From positions 1,569-6,598 of the forward strand of contig DBCW01000114.1 in assembly GCA_002293265.1 (NCBI GenBank): 5,030 nt of DNA, read 5' to 3'. Below are positions 1-5,030 of the stretch, one piece after another. How positions within the stretch are numbered: position 1 is the first letter of the stretch; each line of letters starts with the position of its first letter. A program made the translations under genes and the position numbers. Below the pieces are notes generated by a model. The model saw only the letters and a program-made list of their open reading frames with translations. It had not been told where the DNA came from and searched no databases. The stretch is from Eggerthellales bacterium UBA948 (GTDB lineage Bacteria > Actinomycetota > Coriobacteriia > Coriobacteriales > UBA8131).

Positions 1-160
1 TTAGATCGCGAGCAGTTTCTTCCTTAGCAATGCGACGTTCTGCGATGCCACTGCGAGAGCGTATCCACTCATCATTTGTGTCTACCATCTCTGAGAGCAT
101 GTCGTTTGTGAGCACGTGCGCAGGCACTGAGCTGCCGGTTCCAATAATTTTAATATTCAT
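1..160 (-). CDS. fabH: Beta-ketoacyl-ACP synthase III, N-terminal part (runs off window)
   Basis: FabH condenses acetyl-CoA with malonyl-ACP and so starts fatty-acid chain elongation in the cytoplasm. Only 53 codons lie in the window; the frame is open to the edge. The visible protein begins [20 protein letters not shown] and continues with [14 protein letters not shown] and an ERRIA segment. The IIGTGS strand, the TND motif and the VDTxDEWIxxRxGIxxRR block are the classic N-terminus of FabH. The catalytic Cys-His-Asn residues lie further on and cannot be checked. The start at 160 is supported by AAAGGAC six bases upstream and by alignment with the usual FabH N-terminus. It follows accDA after 31 bases on the same strand, so it is probably cotranscribed, and more fab genes may follow beyond the window. 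Confidence 0.93.
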   Translation of the reverse strand, partial: MNIKIIGTGSSVPAHVLTNDMLSEMVDTNDEWIRSRSGIAERRIAKEETARDL

Positions 161-175
161 ACAAATGTCCTTTGT
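161..175 (-). promoter_or_regulatory. fabH ribosome-binding site within a small inverted repeat
   Basis: Read on the minus strand the sequence is ACAAAGGACATTTGT directly before the fabH ATG. AAAGGAC is the Shine-Dalgarno sequence, six bases from the start. ACAAA and TTTGT are perfect complements around a five-base loop, so the site can fold into a weak AT-rich 5-bp hairpin that covers part of the Shine-Dalgarno. The ribosome-binding site is well supported; a regulatory role for the fold is speculative. Confidence 0.6.
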
Positions 176-191
176 GTTGCCTTAGAGAGGC

Positions 192-1862
192 CTAGTCAAA
201 CTTGCGGTATTTCTCGTAACGCTGCGCAAGCAGAGTTGCTTTGTCTTTTTGCACTAAATCGCCAAGCGCCTCTCTGAGCACCGGACGAAGTGCCTCAATC
301 GCACCGGCGGGATCGGTGTGAGCGCCATTTATGGGCTCTTTGACGATGGCATCAACCATGCCAAATTCGTAAAGGTCGCGTGCGGTAAGTTTCATCACAT
401 CACATGCCTCATTAGCTCGCTTAGCATCCTTCCACAAAATGCTGGCAAAACCTTCGGGAGAAAGCACTGAGTAGATCGCGTATTCATACATGATCACGCG
501 ATCCGATAACCCAAGCGCCAGCGCACCGCCACTGCCACCTTCGCCGGTGATAATAGCGACCGTGGGAACCGCCAGACCACTGAGCTCAAACAGGCATCTG
601 GCAATCGCCTCACCTTGCCCGCGCTCCTCAGCCTCGGCTCCCGGGTAAGCACCGGGTGTGTCGATAAACGTAATCAAAGGACGACCGAACTTCTCGGCCT
701 GCTTAGCCAAACGGATAAACTTTCTATAACCTTCCGGATGAGGCATGCCAAAGTTGTAGGCGATATTGCCTTCGAGGTCGTTACCCTTGAGATGAGCTGC
801 AATAGTTACCGGCAACCCCTCATAGCTAGCTAGCCCGGTAACGATAGATTTGTCGTCACGAAACTGACGATCTCCGTGTAGCTCAATGAAGTCGCTAAAC
901 AAGCCTTCGATGAAAGCATGGGCATGAGGACGCTCGGGGTGACGAGCCAACTCCACATGCTCAGCCGGCGTTTTTGCTACTGTCAGCAGCTCGGCTACAG
1001 TTACCGGAGGCTGTGGCTGCATCTGTGGCTGCATCTGCGAAGTCGCACTTATGTCTTGTGGTGTTTTTTCAAAATCATTTACAACACAACCCACCGTTGC
1101 CCGGGTATATGGATGAAGATCCAACAGTTTGGCTATGGTATCGCGCAGCTCCTCACGCGTTACGATCTTGTCCACAAACCCGTGTGCCAGCTGGAACTCC
1201 GAGCTTTGAAAGCCCTCGGGCAGTGTGGAGCGAATAGTCTGTTCTATAACGCGCGGCCCGGCAAAACCGATCAGAGCATTTGGCTCGGCCAAGATGATGT
1301 CACCAAGCATAGCAAAACTTGCCGTAACACCACCGGTCGTGGGGTGAGTAAGTACGCTGATAAATAAACCGCCATCATCAGAAAGCTTCCGGATTGCTGC
1401 TGAGGTTTTAGCCATCTGCATCAGCGAAAACATACCTTCTTGCATGCGCGCTCCCCCACTGGCAGAAAAGATCACCAGCGGCAATTGGCGCTCGCGCGCG
1501 TACTCAGCGCTGCGACATATTGCTTCACCCACTGCAGTACCCATCGAGCCCATCAAGAACTCCGGTACCAACTCTGCGCAAACCACCACATGGCCCTTTA
1601 TAGTGCCAACGGCGCAGGTAAAAGCATCACCAAGTCCGCTTCGCTTTGAGAGCTCGGCAGCTTTTTTAGCGTAATCCGGAAACTCCAAAGGGTCGCTGGT
1701 CTTAATATCAGCAAACAAAGGCGTGTAAGACTTTGGATCAAACACCTCGCTGATATGGCTTTTTATTTTGATGCGCCCTTTTGCCTTGCGGGTCTTTTGC
1801 CTATTTTGCGCCAGCTCCTCAAGGTTTTCTTTACGCTGGCGAAAGAAATCTAAGATGCTCAT
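192..1862 (-). CDS. accDA: Fused acetyl-CoA carboxylase carboxyltransferase, beta-alpha (AccD-AccA)
   Basis: The protein moves the carboxyl group from carboxybiotin on AccB to acetyl-CoA, giving malonyl-CoA. It has 556 residues. Residues about 30-253 match AccD: MGSMGTAVGE (104-113), FSASGGARMQEG (132-143), PTTGGVTASFAMLGD (174-188) and IGFAGPRVIEQT (198-209). Residues about 302-556 match AccA: ELARHPERP (304-312), NFGMPHPEGYRK (370-381), TFIDTPGAYPG (398-408) and GEGGSGGALALG (440-451). A linker rich in Q, M and P (about 270-290) joins them, and the N-terminal helix of free-standing AccA is shortened. The AccD half lacks the usual N-terminal Cys4 zinc ribbon: the first cysteine is C83 and there is no CxxC pair. 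The ATG shares its A with the accC stop (TGATG), suggesting translational coupling. An in-frame TAA at 1871-1869 fixes the start. No frameshift is visible. Confidence 0.95.
   Translation of the reverse strand: MSILDFFRQRKENLEELAQNRQKTRKAKGRIKIKSHISEVFDPKSYTPLFADIKTSDPLEFPDYAKKAAELSKRSGLGDAFTCAVGTIKGHVVVCAELVPEFLMGSMGTAVGEAICRSAEYARERQLPLVIFSASGGARMQEGMFSLMQMAKTSAAIRKLSDDGGLFISVLTHPTTGGVTASFAMLGDIILAEPNALIGFAGPRVIEQTIRSTLPEGFQSSEFQLAHGFVDKIVTREELRDTIAKLLDLHPYTRATVGCVVNDFEKTPQDISATSQMQPQMQPQPPVTVAELLTVAKTPAEHVELARHPERPHAHAFIEGLFSDFIELHGDRQFRDDKSIVTGLASYEGLPVTIAAHLKGNDLEGNIAYNFGMPHPEGYRKFIRLAKQAEKFGRPLITFIDTPGAYPGAEAEERGQGEAIARCLFELSGLAVPTVAIITGEGGSGGALALGLSDRVIMYEYAIYSVLSPEGFASILWKDAKRANEACDVMKLTARDLYEFGMVDAIVKEPINGAHTDPAGAIEALRPVLREALGDLVQKDKATLLAQRYEKYRKFD
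1012..1035 (-). repeat. Two tandem 12-bp units in the accDA linker
   Basis: The plus-strand unit TGTGGCTGCATC occurs twice without interruption. In the accDA frame it gives the repeated MQPQ pattern within QMQPQMQPQPP (residues 276-286), in the linker between the AccD and AccA halves. The 12-bp unit keeps the reading frame, so copy number could vary between strains and change the linker length without breaking the enzyme. Confidence 0.8.
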
Positions 1863-3238
1863 CAGAGCTTACCTGCCTCTCCAAGCGGAGTTAGTAAGGT
1901 CGAGATATTGCGGTCAAGATAACCGGTATCCAGATTGTTAGATATATAATCGGGACTATGCATCAACATGTAATGCAACGGGATTGTAGTTTTCACACCG
2001 CCTACCAAAGTCTCTTCAAGCGCACGCCGCATCCTAAAGATGGCTTCATTGCGCGTACGTCCAAGCACAATGATCTTGGCGATCATCGAGTCATAAAACG
2101 GTGTAACCTCGTAATATGGGTGTATTACAGTATCCACGCGCACGCCAAAACCGTTGGGCAGATGCAAATAGTCAATACGCCCCGGGCTTGGTCTAAAGTT
2201 GTCGATCGGATCTTCGGCATTTATGCGGCACTCGATTGCATGTCCTCTAAACACTACTTCATCTTGCTTAAATGACAAAGGCAGTCCGGACGCGATCCGT
2301 ATCTGCTCGCGCACTATATTGATGCCGGTTATCATCTCGGTAACCGGATGCTCAACTTGGATACGAGTATTCATCTCGATAAAATAGTATGAGCCGTCCT
2401 CTGCTACTACGAACTCTACGGTACCGGCGTTCTCGTAACCAACAGAGTTTGCTGCCAACAACGCATCATGCAGCATCTTTACCCTAGTCTCATCCGTAAG
2501 TATCTGCGCCGGAGCTTCTTCGAGCAACTTTTGATGATTACGTTGAAGCGTGCAGTCTCTGTCGCCCAAGTGAATTACATTTCCCTGAGAATCCGCCAGT
2601 ATCTGTACTTCTACGTGGCGAGGGTTAACGATGAGCTTCTCCAGATATAAGCCATCCTCACCAAAACAGGCTTTGGCCTCAGCTTGAGCGGCCATGAAAG
2701 CCGGCTCCATCTCACCTTCTTCGTATACCCTGCGCATGCCACGCCCGCCACCACCGGATGCAGCTTTTAACAGCACAGGGTAACCGATGTCTTTAGCAAT
2801 AGCTTTGGCATCTTCTATGTTTAAGACCAGACCATCGGAGCCGGGAACAATAGGCACACCGTGCTTTTTCATCAGCTCGCGAGCCTTGCTTTTATCCCCC
2901 AGTGTTGAAATGACCTCAGCGCTGGGACCAATAAAACGTATACCCAGATCAGTTACGCGTCCGGCAAACACCGGGTTTTCGGAAAGAAAGCCAAATCCGG
3001 GATGAATGCTGTCGCAATCGCAACACTGCGCTACGGTTAGGATTGCGTCCTGGTTTAAATAGCTGTCTTTTGCGGCTGAAGGACCTATGCACACCGCATC
3101 AGTAGCGATAGTGGTAAATAGCGCTCCGCGATCCGCCTCGGAAAAAACTGCAACCGTCTCAATGTTCATCTCGCGACATGCACGGATGATACGGGCAGCT
3201 ATTTCGCCTCGATTTGCAATTAAAACTCGTTTTAACAT
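1862..3238 (-). CDS. accC: Biotin carboxylase subunit of acetyl-CoA carboxylase
   Basis: AccC uses ATP and bicarbonate to carboxylate the biotin on AccB, the first half-reaction of malonyl-CoA synthesis. The 458 residues are close to the usual length of about 450. In order: the N-terminal fold with VLIANRGEIAARIIRAC (5-21) and IHPGFGFLSEN (78-88); the ATP-grasp domain with K116, K158, the glycine-rich SGGGGRGM loop (161-168), H208, and H235/K237 in RNHQK; the metal and catalytic residues E275, E288, N290, R292, Q294 and E296 in FIEMNTRIQVEHP (286-298); and R338 in ECRINAEDP. The C-terminal domain ends with the FYDSMIAKII block (381-390). Every key residue known from E. coli AccC that I checked is present. 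GAGGTG lies five bases before the ATG at 3238, which fixes the start. It follows accB after 77 bases, and its stop overlaps the accDA start by one base. Confidence 0.97.
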   Translation of the reverse strand: MLKRVLIANRGEIAARIIRACREMNIETVAVFSEADRGALFTTIATDAVCIGPSAAKDSYLNQDAILTVAQCCDCDSIHPGFGFLSENPVFAGRVTDLGIRFIGPSAEVISTLGDKSKARELMKKHGVPIVPGSDGLVLNIEDAKAIAKDIGYPVLLKAASGGGGRGMRRVYEEGEMEPAFMAAQAEAKACFGEDGLYLEKLIVNPRHVEVQILADSQGNVIHLGDRDCTLQRNHQKLLEEAPAQILTDETRVKMLHDALLAANSVGYENAGTVEFVVAEDGSYYFIEMNTRIQVEHPVTEMITGINIVREQIRIASGLPLSFKQDEVVFRGHAIECRINAEDPIDNFRPSPGRIDYLHLPNGFGVRVDTVIHPYYEVTPFYDSMIAKIIVLGRTRNEAIFRMRRALEETLVGGVKTTIPLHYMLMHSPDYISNNLDTGYLDRNISTLLTPLGEAGKL

Positions 3239-3294
3239 CCGTACACCTCAGGTTTGATTATTGTCAGTATCGTTGTCGGACGAGAAATGATAGT

Positions 3295-3318
3295 TAGTTG
3301 ACTACCGGTCAGCAACTA
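3295..3318 (-). other. Hairpin at the accB-accC junction
   Basis: On the minus strand TAGTTGCTG pairs with TAGTCAACTA, giving a stem of about nine pairs with one bulged T, one terminal G-T pair and the five-base loop ACCGG. The stem starts inside the accB stop codon. The bases that follow are ACTATCATTT, with no run of T, so it does not look like an intrinsic terminator. It may be an mRNA-processing or stability element that sets the AccB:AccC ratio; that role is inference only. Confidence 0.45.
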
Positions 3319-3849
3319 GTTGGACGGTGAATCCAAAGTAAATAATGGTGCGCCATACTCTACAAGCGAAGCATCTTCAAAATGCACTTTAGTGATAATG
3401 CCTCCTGTTGGAGCTTTGACCTCATTAAACATCTTCATGGCCTCGATAAGGCAAAGTACTGTGCCCGCTTGCACTTTGTCGCCCACACTTACAAACGGTG
3501 CTGCACCCGGTTCTTTTGCGCTGTATGCAATACCTACCAGCGGTGCAGTGATGAGGTCGCCCTCTGTTAGATCTACATCGCTTGCATCTTGCGTAGCGGG
3601 CGCAGGCTTCATCGCGACAGATGCCGCTGAGGCTACCTGGTTAAAAGCGCTATCAGTAGCTGTTATAGGTGCCGCAGGCGCAGTAGAACCTTGCATCTGA
3701 ATTAAGGGTGATGGCTCTTTGCCAAGTACCACACGCCCTTCGTCAGTCTCGTATTCAAGATGCGTCAAGCCGTGCTGCTCCAAAAGAGCAGCTAAATTCG
3801 CGATATGCTGCTCCATCGAGTCAGCATCACGCGACACTTTGTTTTCCAT
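3316..3849 (-). CDS. accB: Biotin carboxyl carrier protein of acetyl-CoA carboxylase
   Basis: AccB carries biotin on a lysine and shuttles carboxyl groups from AccC to the carboxyltransferase. The 177 residues show the usual plan: an N-terminal helical part (about 11-45, LAALLEQHGLTHLEYE), a flexible Ala/Pro/Thr/Ser-rich linker (about 50-95), and a C-terminal biotinyl domain (about 98-174). The biotin site is EAMKM, with K139 as the modified lysine. A thumb-like insertion (AKEPGAAPF, 111-119), typical of bacterial AccB and absent from most other biotinyl domains, is present. The ATG at 3849 is preceded by AGGT about nine bases upstream, inside the acpP stop region, so translation may be coupled to acpP. 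An internal Met12 is an alternative start, but its upstream sequence shows no better ribosome-binding site. A separate BirA ligase, not in this window, would attach the biotin. Confidence 0.95.
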   Translation of the reverse strand: MENKVSRDADSMEQHIANLAALLEQHGLTHLEYETDEGRVVLGKEPSPLIQMQGSTAPAAPITATDSAFNQVASAASVAMKPAPATQDASDVDLTEGDLITAPLVGIAYSAKEPGAAPFVSVGDKVQAGTVLCLIEAMKMFNEVKAPTGGIITKVHFEDASLVEYGAPLFTLDSPSN

Positions 3850-3858
3850 GATTGGTAC

Positions 3859-4095
3859 CTAGGCTTTTACAGAATCGATGTAGGTTACGATGTCGTTAAC
3901 GGTCTTAAAGCCTTCTGCCTGAGCGGGTGCAATCTCGATGTCAAACTCATCTTCGAGCGACATGATCAGCTCAGCAGCATCCAAAGAGTCAGCGCCCAGA
4001 TCTTCGCTAAGGCTGGTCTCTAAAGAAACTGCACTCTCATCAGCGCTAAGACCATCTACTAGTACACGACGTACGGTTTCAAATGTTGAGCTCAT
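3859..4095 (-). CDS. acpP: Acyl carrier protein
   Basis: ACP holds the growing acyl chain as a thioester on a 4'-phosphopantetheine arm and passes it between fatty-acid-synthesis enzymes. From the ATG at 4095 the protein has 78 acidic residues, the normal ACP length. The attachment site is the GADSLD motif, with S37 as the modified serine, followed by the recognition helix ELIMSLEDEFDIEI (42-55). A perfect AGGAGG four bases before this ATG decides the start. An upstream in-frame ATG at 4167 would add 24 basic residues without a ribosome-binding site and is rejected. This is the first gene of the operon, with accB beginning nine bases after its stop. Leading the operon with the strongest ribosome-binding site fits the high cellular demand for ACP. 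Confidence 0.96.
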   Translation of the reverse strand: MSSTFETVRRVLVDGLSADESAVSLETSLSEDLGADSLDAAELIMSLEDEFDIEIAPAQAEGFKTVNDIVTYIDSVKA

Positions 4096-4099
4096 TAAT

Positions 4100-4105
4100 C
4101 CTCCT
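4100..4105 (-). promoter_or_regulatory. Ribosome-binding site of acpP
   Basis: CCTCCT on the plus strand is AGGAGG on the transcript, a full Shine-Dalgarno consensus four bases before the ATG at 4095. It decides the 78-residue ACP start over the longer in-frame ATG at 4167. Just upstream the transcript has the self-complementary GAAAACATTTTC (4106-4117), whose two-base centre makes it unlikely to fold as a hairpin. Confidence 0.9.
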
Positions 4106-4148
4106 GAAAATGTTTTCCTGCATATGACTTGCGCAGACCTCTTTGGCT

Positions 4149-4171
4149 TTGCACGATACAAAACCATGCAA
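4149..4171 (-). other. Possible hairpin in the acpP leader
   Basis: On the minus strand TTGCATG and CGTGCAA can pair over seven positions (one T-G wobble) around the nine-base loop GTTTTGTAT. It lies in the predicted 5' untranslated leader about 55 bases upstream of the acpP start codon. There is no T run after it, so it is not a terminator. It could stabilise the leader, or it could be chance. Confidence 0.35.
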
Positions 4172-4179
4172 TTAGTTAA

Positions 4180-4195
4180 AATTTCTTAAGTAATT
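4180..4195. promoter_or_regulatory. Near-palindrome at the predicted acpP transcription start
   Basis: AATTTCTTAAGTAATT matches its own reverse complement at 14 of 16 positions and centres on CTTAAG. It starts right after the -10 box of the leftward promoter and covers the expected start site near 4189. That is a typical place for a repressor operator. It does not match the FapR operator as I recall it, so no regulator is named. Confidence 0.4.
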
Positions 4196-4223
4196 ATTAT
4201 GTGTGATTTTTTGGTATTGTCAA
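4196..4223 (-). promoter_or_regulatory. Predicted sigma-70-type promoter of the acpP operon
   Basis: On the minus strand a perfect -35 box TTGACA (4223-4218) is followed after 16 bases by CATAAT (4201-4196), a five-of-six match to the -10 consensus. The predicted start near 4189 would give a leader of about 94 bases before the acpP ATG. This is the best leftward promoter in the gap and probably drives the whole acpP-accB-accC-accDA-fabH unit. Confidence 0.7.
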
Positions 4224-4246
4224 GTTTTACAGATACGCCGTATTAT
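4217..4246 (+). promoter_or_regulatory. Candidate rightward promoter sharing the -35 element
   Basis: TTGTCA (4217-4222) and TATTAT (4241-4246) each match consensus at five of six positions and are 18 bases apart. The -35 box overlaps the leftward -35 box almost entirely, so polymerase could hardly occupy both at once. Transcription would start near 4253, inside the left arm of the inverted repeat, leaving a leader of about 210 bases before the gene at 4466. Confidence 0.35.
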
Positions 4247-4286
4247 ACGTCCAAATCATGCCTTACTAAGCTACTTTTGGACGTAT
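4245..4286. repeat. Perfect 11-bp inverted repeat, 20-base spacer
   Basis: ATACGTCCAAA (4245-4255) is exactly complementary to TTTGGACGTAT (4276-4286). The spacer holds a second small palindrome, CTTACTAAG (4262-4270). As DNA this could be a paired operator; as RNA it could form an 11-bp stem. No T run follows on the plus strand (TTAAGC), and on the minus strand the stem is followed by AATACGGCG, so it is not a standard terminator in either direction. The left arm overlaps the candidate rightward -10 box. Confidence 0.65.
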
Positions 4287-4369
4287 TTAAGCACAAAGAA
4301 AGTACTCGTGACTTCAAAATAGCCATAAAAATCCCCGAAATGCTATTCGTTCCATATTGCCGCTTAAAA

Positions 4370-4378
4370 TGCTATAAT
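4370..4378 (+). promoter_or_regulatory. Extended -10 promoter for the membrane-protein gene
   Basis: TGCTATAAT contains a perfect -10 hexamer (TATAAT, 4373-4378) with the TG of an extended -10, which can work with a poor -35 box; the hexamer 17 bases upstream, TTCCAT, is weak. The expected start near 4385 gives a leader of about 80 bases before the ATG at 4466. I think this is the more likely promoter for that gene. Confidence 0.55.
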
Positions 4379-4465
4379 GCGACGATAAACTTGCTTGTAA
4401 GCTGTGCAAATGTATGTTTTACACACTTCATCTGTTAACACTTTACAAAAGGATAATACAGACCG

Positions 4466-5030
4466 ATGCATGAACAAACTGATAAGGTTTTTTATACAAA
4501 AAGTATTGCAGATCGGTTTTTCGGTGAAAACACCGATAATCGTGCTGCAGTTCTTCTTGAGTTCTTCAGCTCAACATTACAAAAGATGTGGTGGCTTTCT
4601 CTCGTATTTTTACCGTCATCGCCCTTTTTACACTATCTAAACGAGAACCTGCTCTATACGTTGATACTGGCAGCAATGCTTTTTGCGCCACATTTTGTCA
4701 CGATGTTTTTTTCGGATAGGCTATCATCAAACAGCAGCTTGACCATAGTGACTTTCGTTGCACTCCTTGCGATAAACCTTACACTCTTTTTTGATAACCC
4801 GTTCATCAAGGCGGCACTTTATTCTATTTCATTGTGGGGGCTTGACTTGGCATGTGTTCCCTTGAATTATCATGAGCAACGCCTGCGTTCTTCATTATTG
4901 AGAGCAGGGCTTAAGTATTTGTGTATAGCTATCGGATTCGCTCTTATCTCTCTTTGCAGCTTGTTCTATCACACAGCCATTACATTTTACGTCATTCCGA
5001 TTTTTTCTAGAGGCTTCGGTAGTTTGTGTG
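4466..5030 (+). CDS. Unidentified multi-pass membrane protein, N-terminal part (runs off window)
   Basis: The frame is open from the ATG at 4466 to the window edge, 188 codons with no stop. A polar N-terminus of about 40 residues (MHEQTDKVFYTKSIADRFFG onward) is followed by strongly hydrophobic stretches near residues 41-55, 62-82, 92-109, 113-133 and 150-180, so at least four membrane spans are likely. A basic loop, HEQRLRSSLLRAGLK (136-150), separates the last two. No family motif is recognisable. It could be a transporter, a membrane enzyme, or a sensor such as the LuxR-type regulators with membrane N-termini found in coriobacteria; the missing C-terminus would decide. AGGA lies 12 bases before the ATG, a longer spacing than usual, but an in-frame TAA at 4454 rules out an earlier start. 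It is transcribed away from the fatty-acid operon and is more AT-rich, so it is probably a separate unit. Confidence 0.75.
   Translation, partial: MHEQTDKVFYTKSIADRFFGENTDNRAAVLLEFFSSTLQKMWWLSLVFLPSSPFLHYLNENLLYTLILAAMLFAPHFVTMFFSDRLSSNSSLTIVTFVALLAINLTLFFDNPFIKAALYSISLWGLDLACVPLNYHEQRLRSSLLRAGLKYLCIAIGFALISLCSLFYHTAITFYVIPIFSRGFGSLC

Larger units (their letters stand above)
4096..4465. other. Divergent intergenic control region
   Basis: This 370-bp gap separates acpP (leftward) from the membrane-protein gene (rightward) and is visibly more AT-rich than the fatty-acid genes. It holds the acpP ribosome-binding site and leader, a leftward promoter, one or two candidate rightward promoters, a near-palindrome and an 11-bp inverted repeat, each listed separately. 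The stretch 4287-4369 shows nothing I can assign. A 79-codon open frame at 4199-4438 on the plus strand has no ribosome-binding site and is not called. Confidence 0.75.

Noticed and set aside
918..1367. 149-codon open frame antisense to accDA
   Set aside because: It is opposite a clearly conserved coding region, has low-complexity repeats from the linker, and lacks a ribosome-binding site.
3250..3270. GGTTTGATTATTGTCA near the accC ribosome-binding site as a FabT-like operator
   Set aside because: Only one half resembles the FabT site as I recall it; the other half does not pair, and it is inside the operon, not at a promoter.
3320..3700. 126-codon open frame antisense to accB
   Set aside because: A shadow of the Ala/Pro/Thr-rich accB coding sequence on the other strand.
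4096..4167. N-terminal extension of the acyl carrier protein from the ATG at 4167
   Set aside because: The extra 24 residues are basic and unlike any ACP, there is no ribosome-binding site before that ATG, and a perfect AGGAGG precedes the ATG at 4095.
4245..4286. Inverted repeat as an intrinsic terminator
   Set aside because: No T run follows the stem on either strand, and it lies between divergent genes, where no transcript is expected to end.
4199..4438. Plus-strand open frame of 79 codons, cysteine-containing
   Set aside because: No ribosome-binding site, its start overlaps the leftward -10 box, the translation resembles no protein I know, and it lies in an AT-rich control region.
4404..4640. 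Plus-strand open frame of 78 codons overlapping the membrane-protein start
   Set aside because: It is the +1-shifted shadow of the open frame from 4466, which is longer, starts nearer the AGGA and gives a coherent membrane protein.
1..5030. CRISPR array, insertion sequence, tRNA or rRNA
   Set aside because: No regularly spaced repeats, transposase-like frames or RNA-gene motifs were seen on either strand.

Overview
The window carries most of one type II fatty-acid-synthesis operon on the minus strand, a divergent promoter region, and the 5' part of a membrane-protein gene on the plus strand. Read in the direction of transcription the operon is acpP (4095-3859), accB (3849-3316), accC (3238-1862), a fused accD-accA gene (1862-192) and the first 53 codons of fabH (from 160, running off the window). 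Together these encode the acyl carrier protein, the complete acetyl-CoA carboxylase (biotin carrier, biotin carboxylase, both carboxyltransferase halves) and the start of the enzyme that begins chain elongation. That is the route from acetyl-CoA to malonyl-CoA and then, after malonyl transfer to ACP (that gene is not in this window), to the first condensation.

Layout: 1-160 partial fabH; 161-191 short spacer with the fabH ribosome-binding site; 192-1862 accDA; one-base stop/start overlap with accC; 1862-3238 accC; 3239-3315 a 77-bp spacer with a small hairpin at its accB end; 3316-3849 accB; 3850-3858 a 9-bp spacer; 3859-4095 acpP with a strong AGGAGG; 4096-4465 a 370-bp AT-rich divergent control region; 4466-5030 the start of an unidentified multi-pass membrane protein. 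All operon genes share one strand, with overlaps or short spacers and no convincing terminator between them, so I infer a single transcript from the promoter near 4196-4223.

Organism: a bacterium of moderate GC. Fusion of AccD and AccA in one chain and the compact acpP-accB-accC-accDA-fabH order fit a Gram-positive lineage. My best guess is a coriobacterium (Atopobium/Olsenella-like Actinomycetota), but this rests on memory of gene order and is not proven by the sequence.

I see no wholly new system. The points most worth a second look are: (i) the AccD half of AccDA has no four-cysteine zinc ribbon, and an in-frame stop just upstream rules out a longer N-terminus; (ii) the divergent control region has a TTGTCAA/TTGACAA element that can act as a -35 box for both strands, a near-palindrome at the predicted acpP start site, and a perfect 11-bp inverted repeat with a 20-base spacer; (iii) the divergent membrane protein is unrecognised. 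No tRNA, rRNA, CRISPR array or mobile element was seen.
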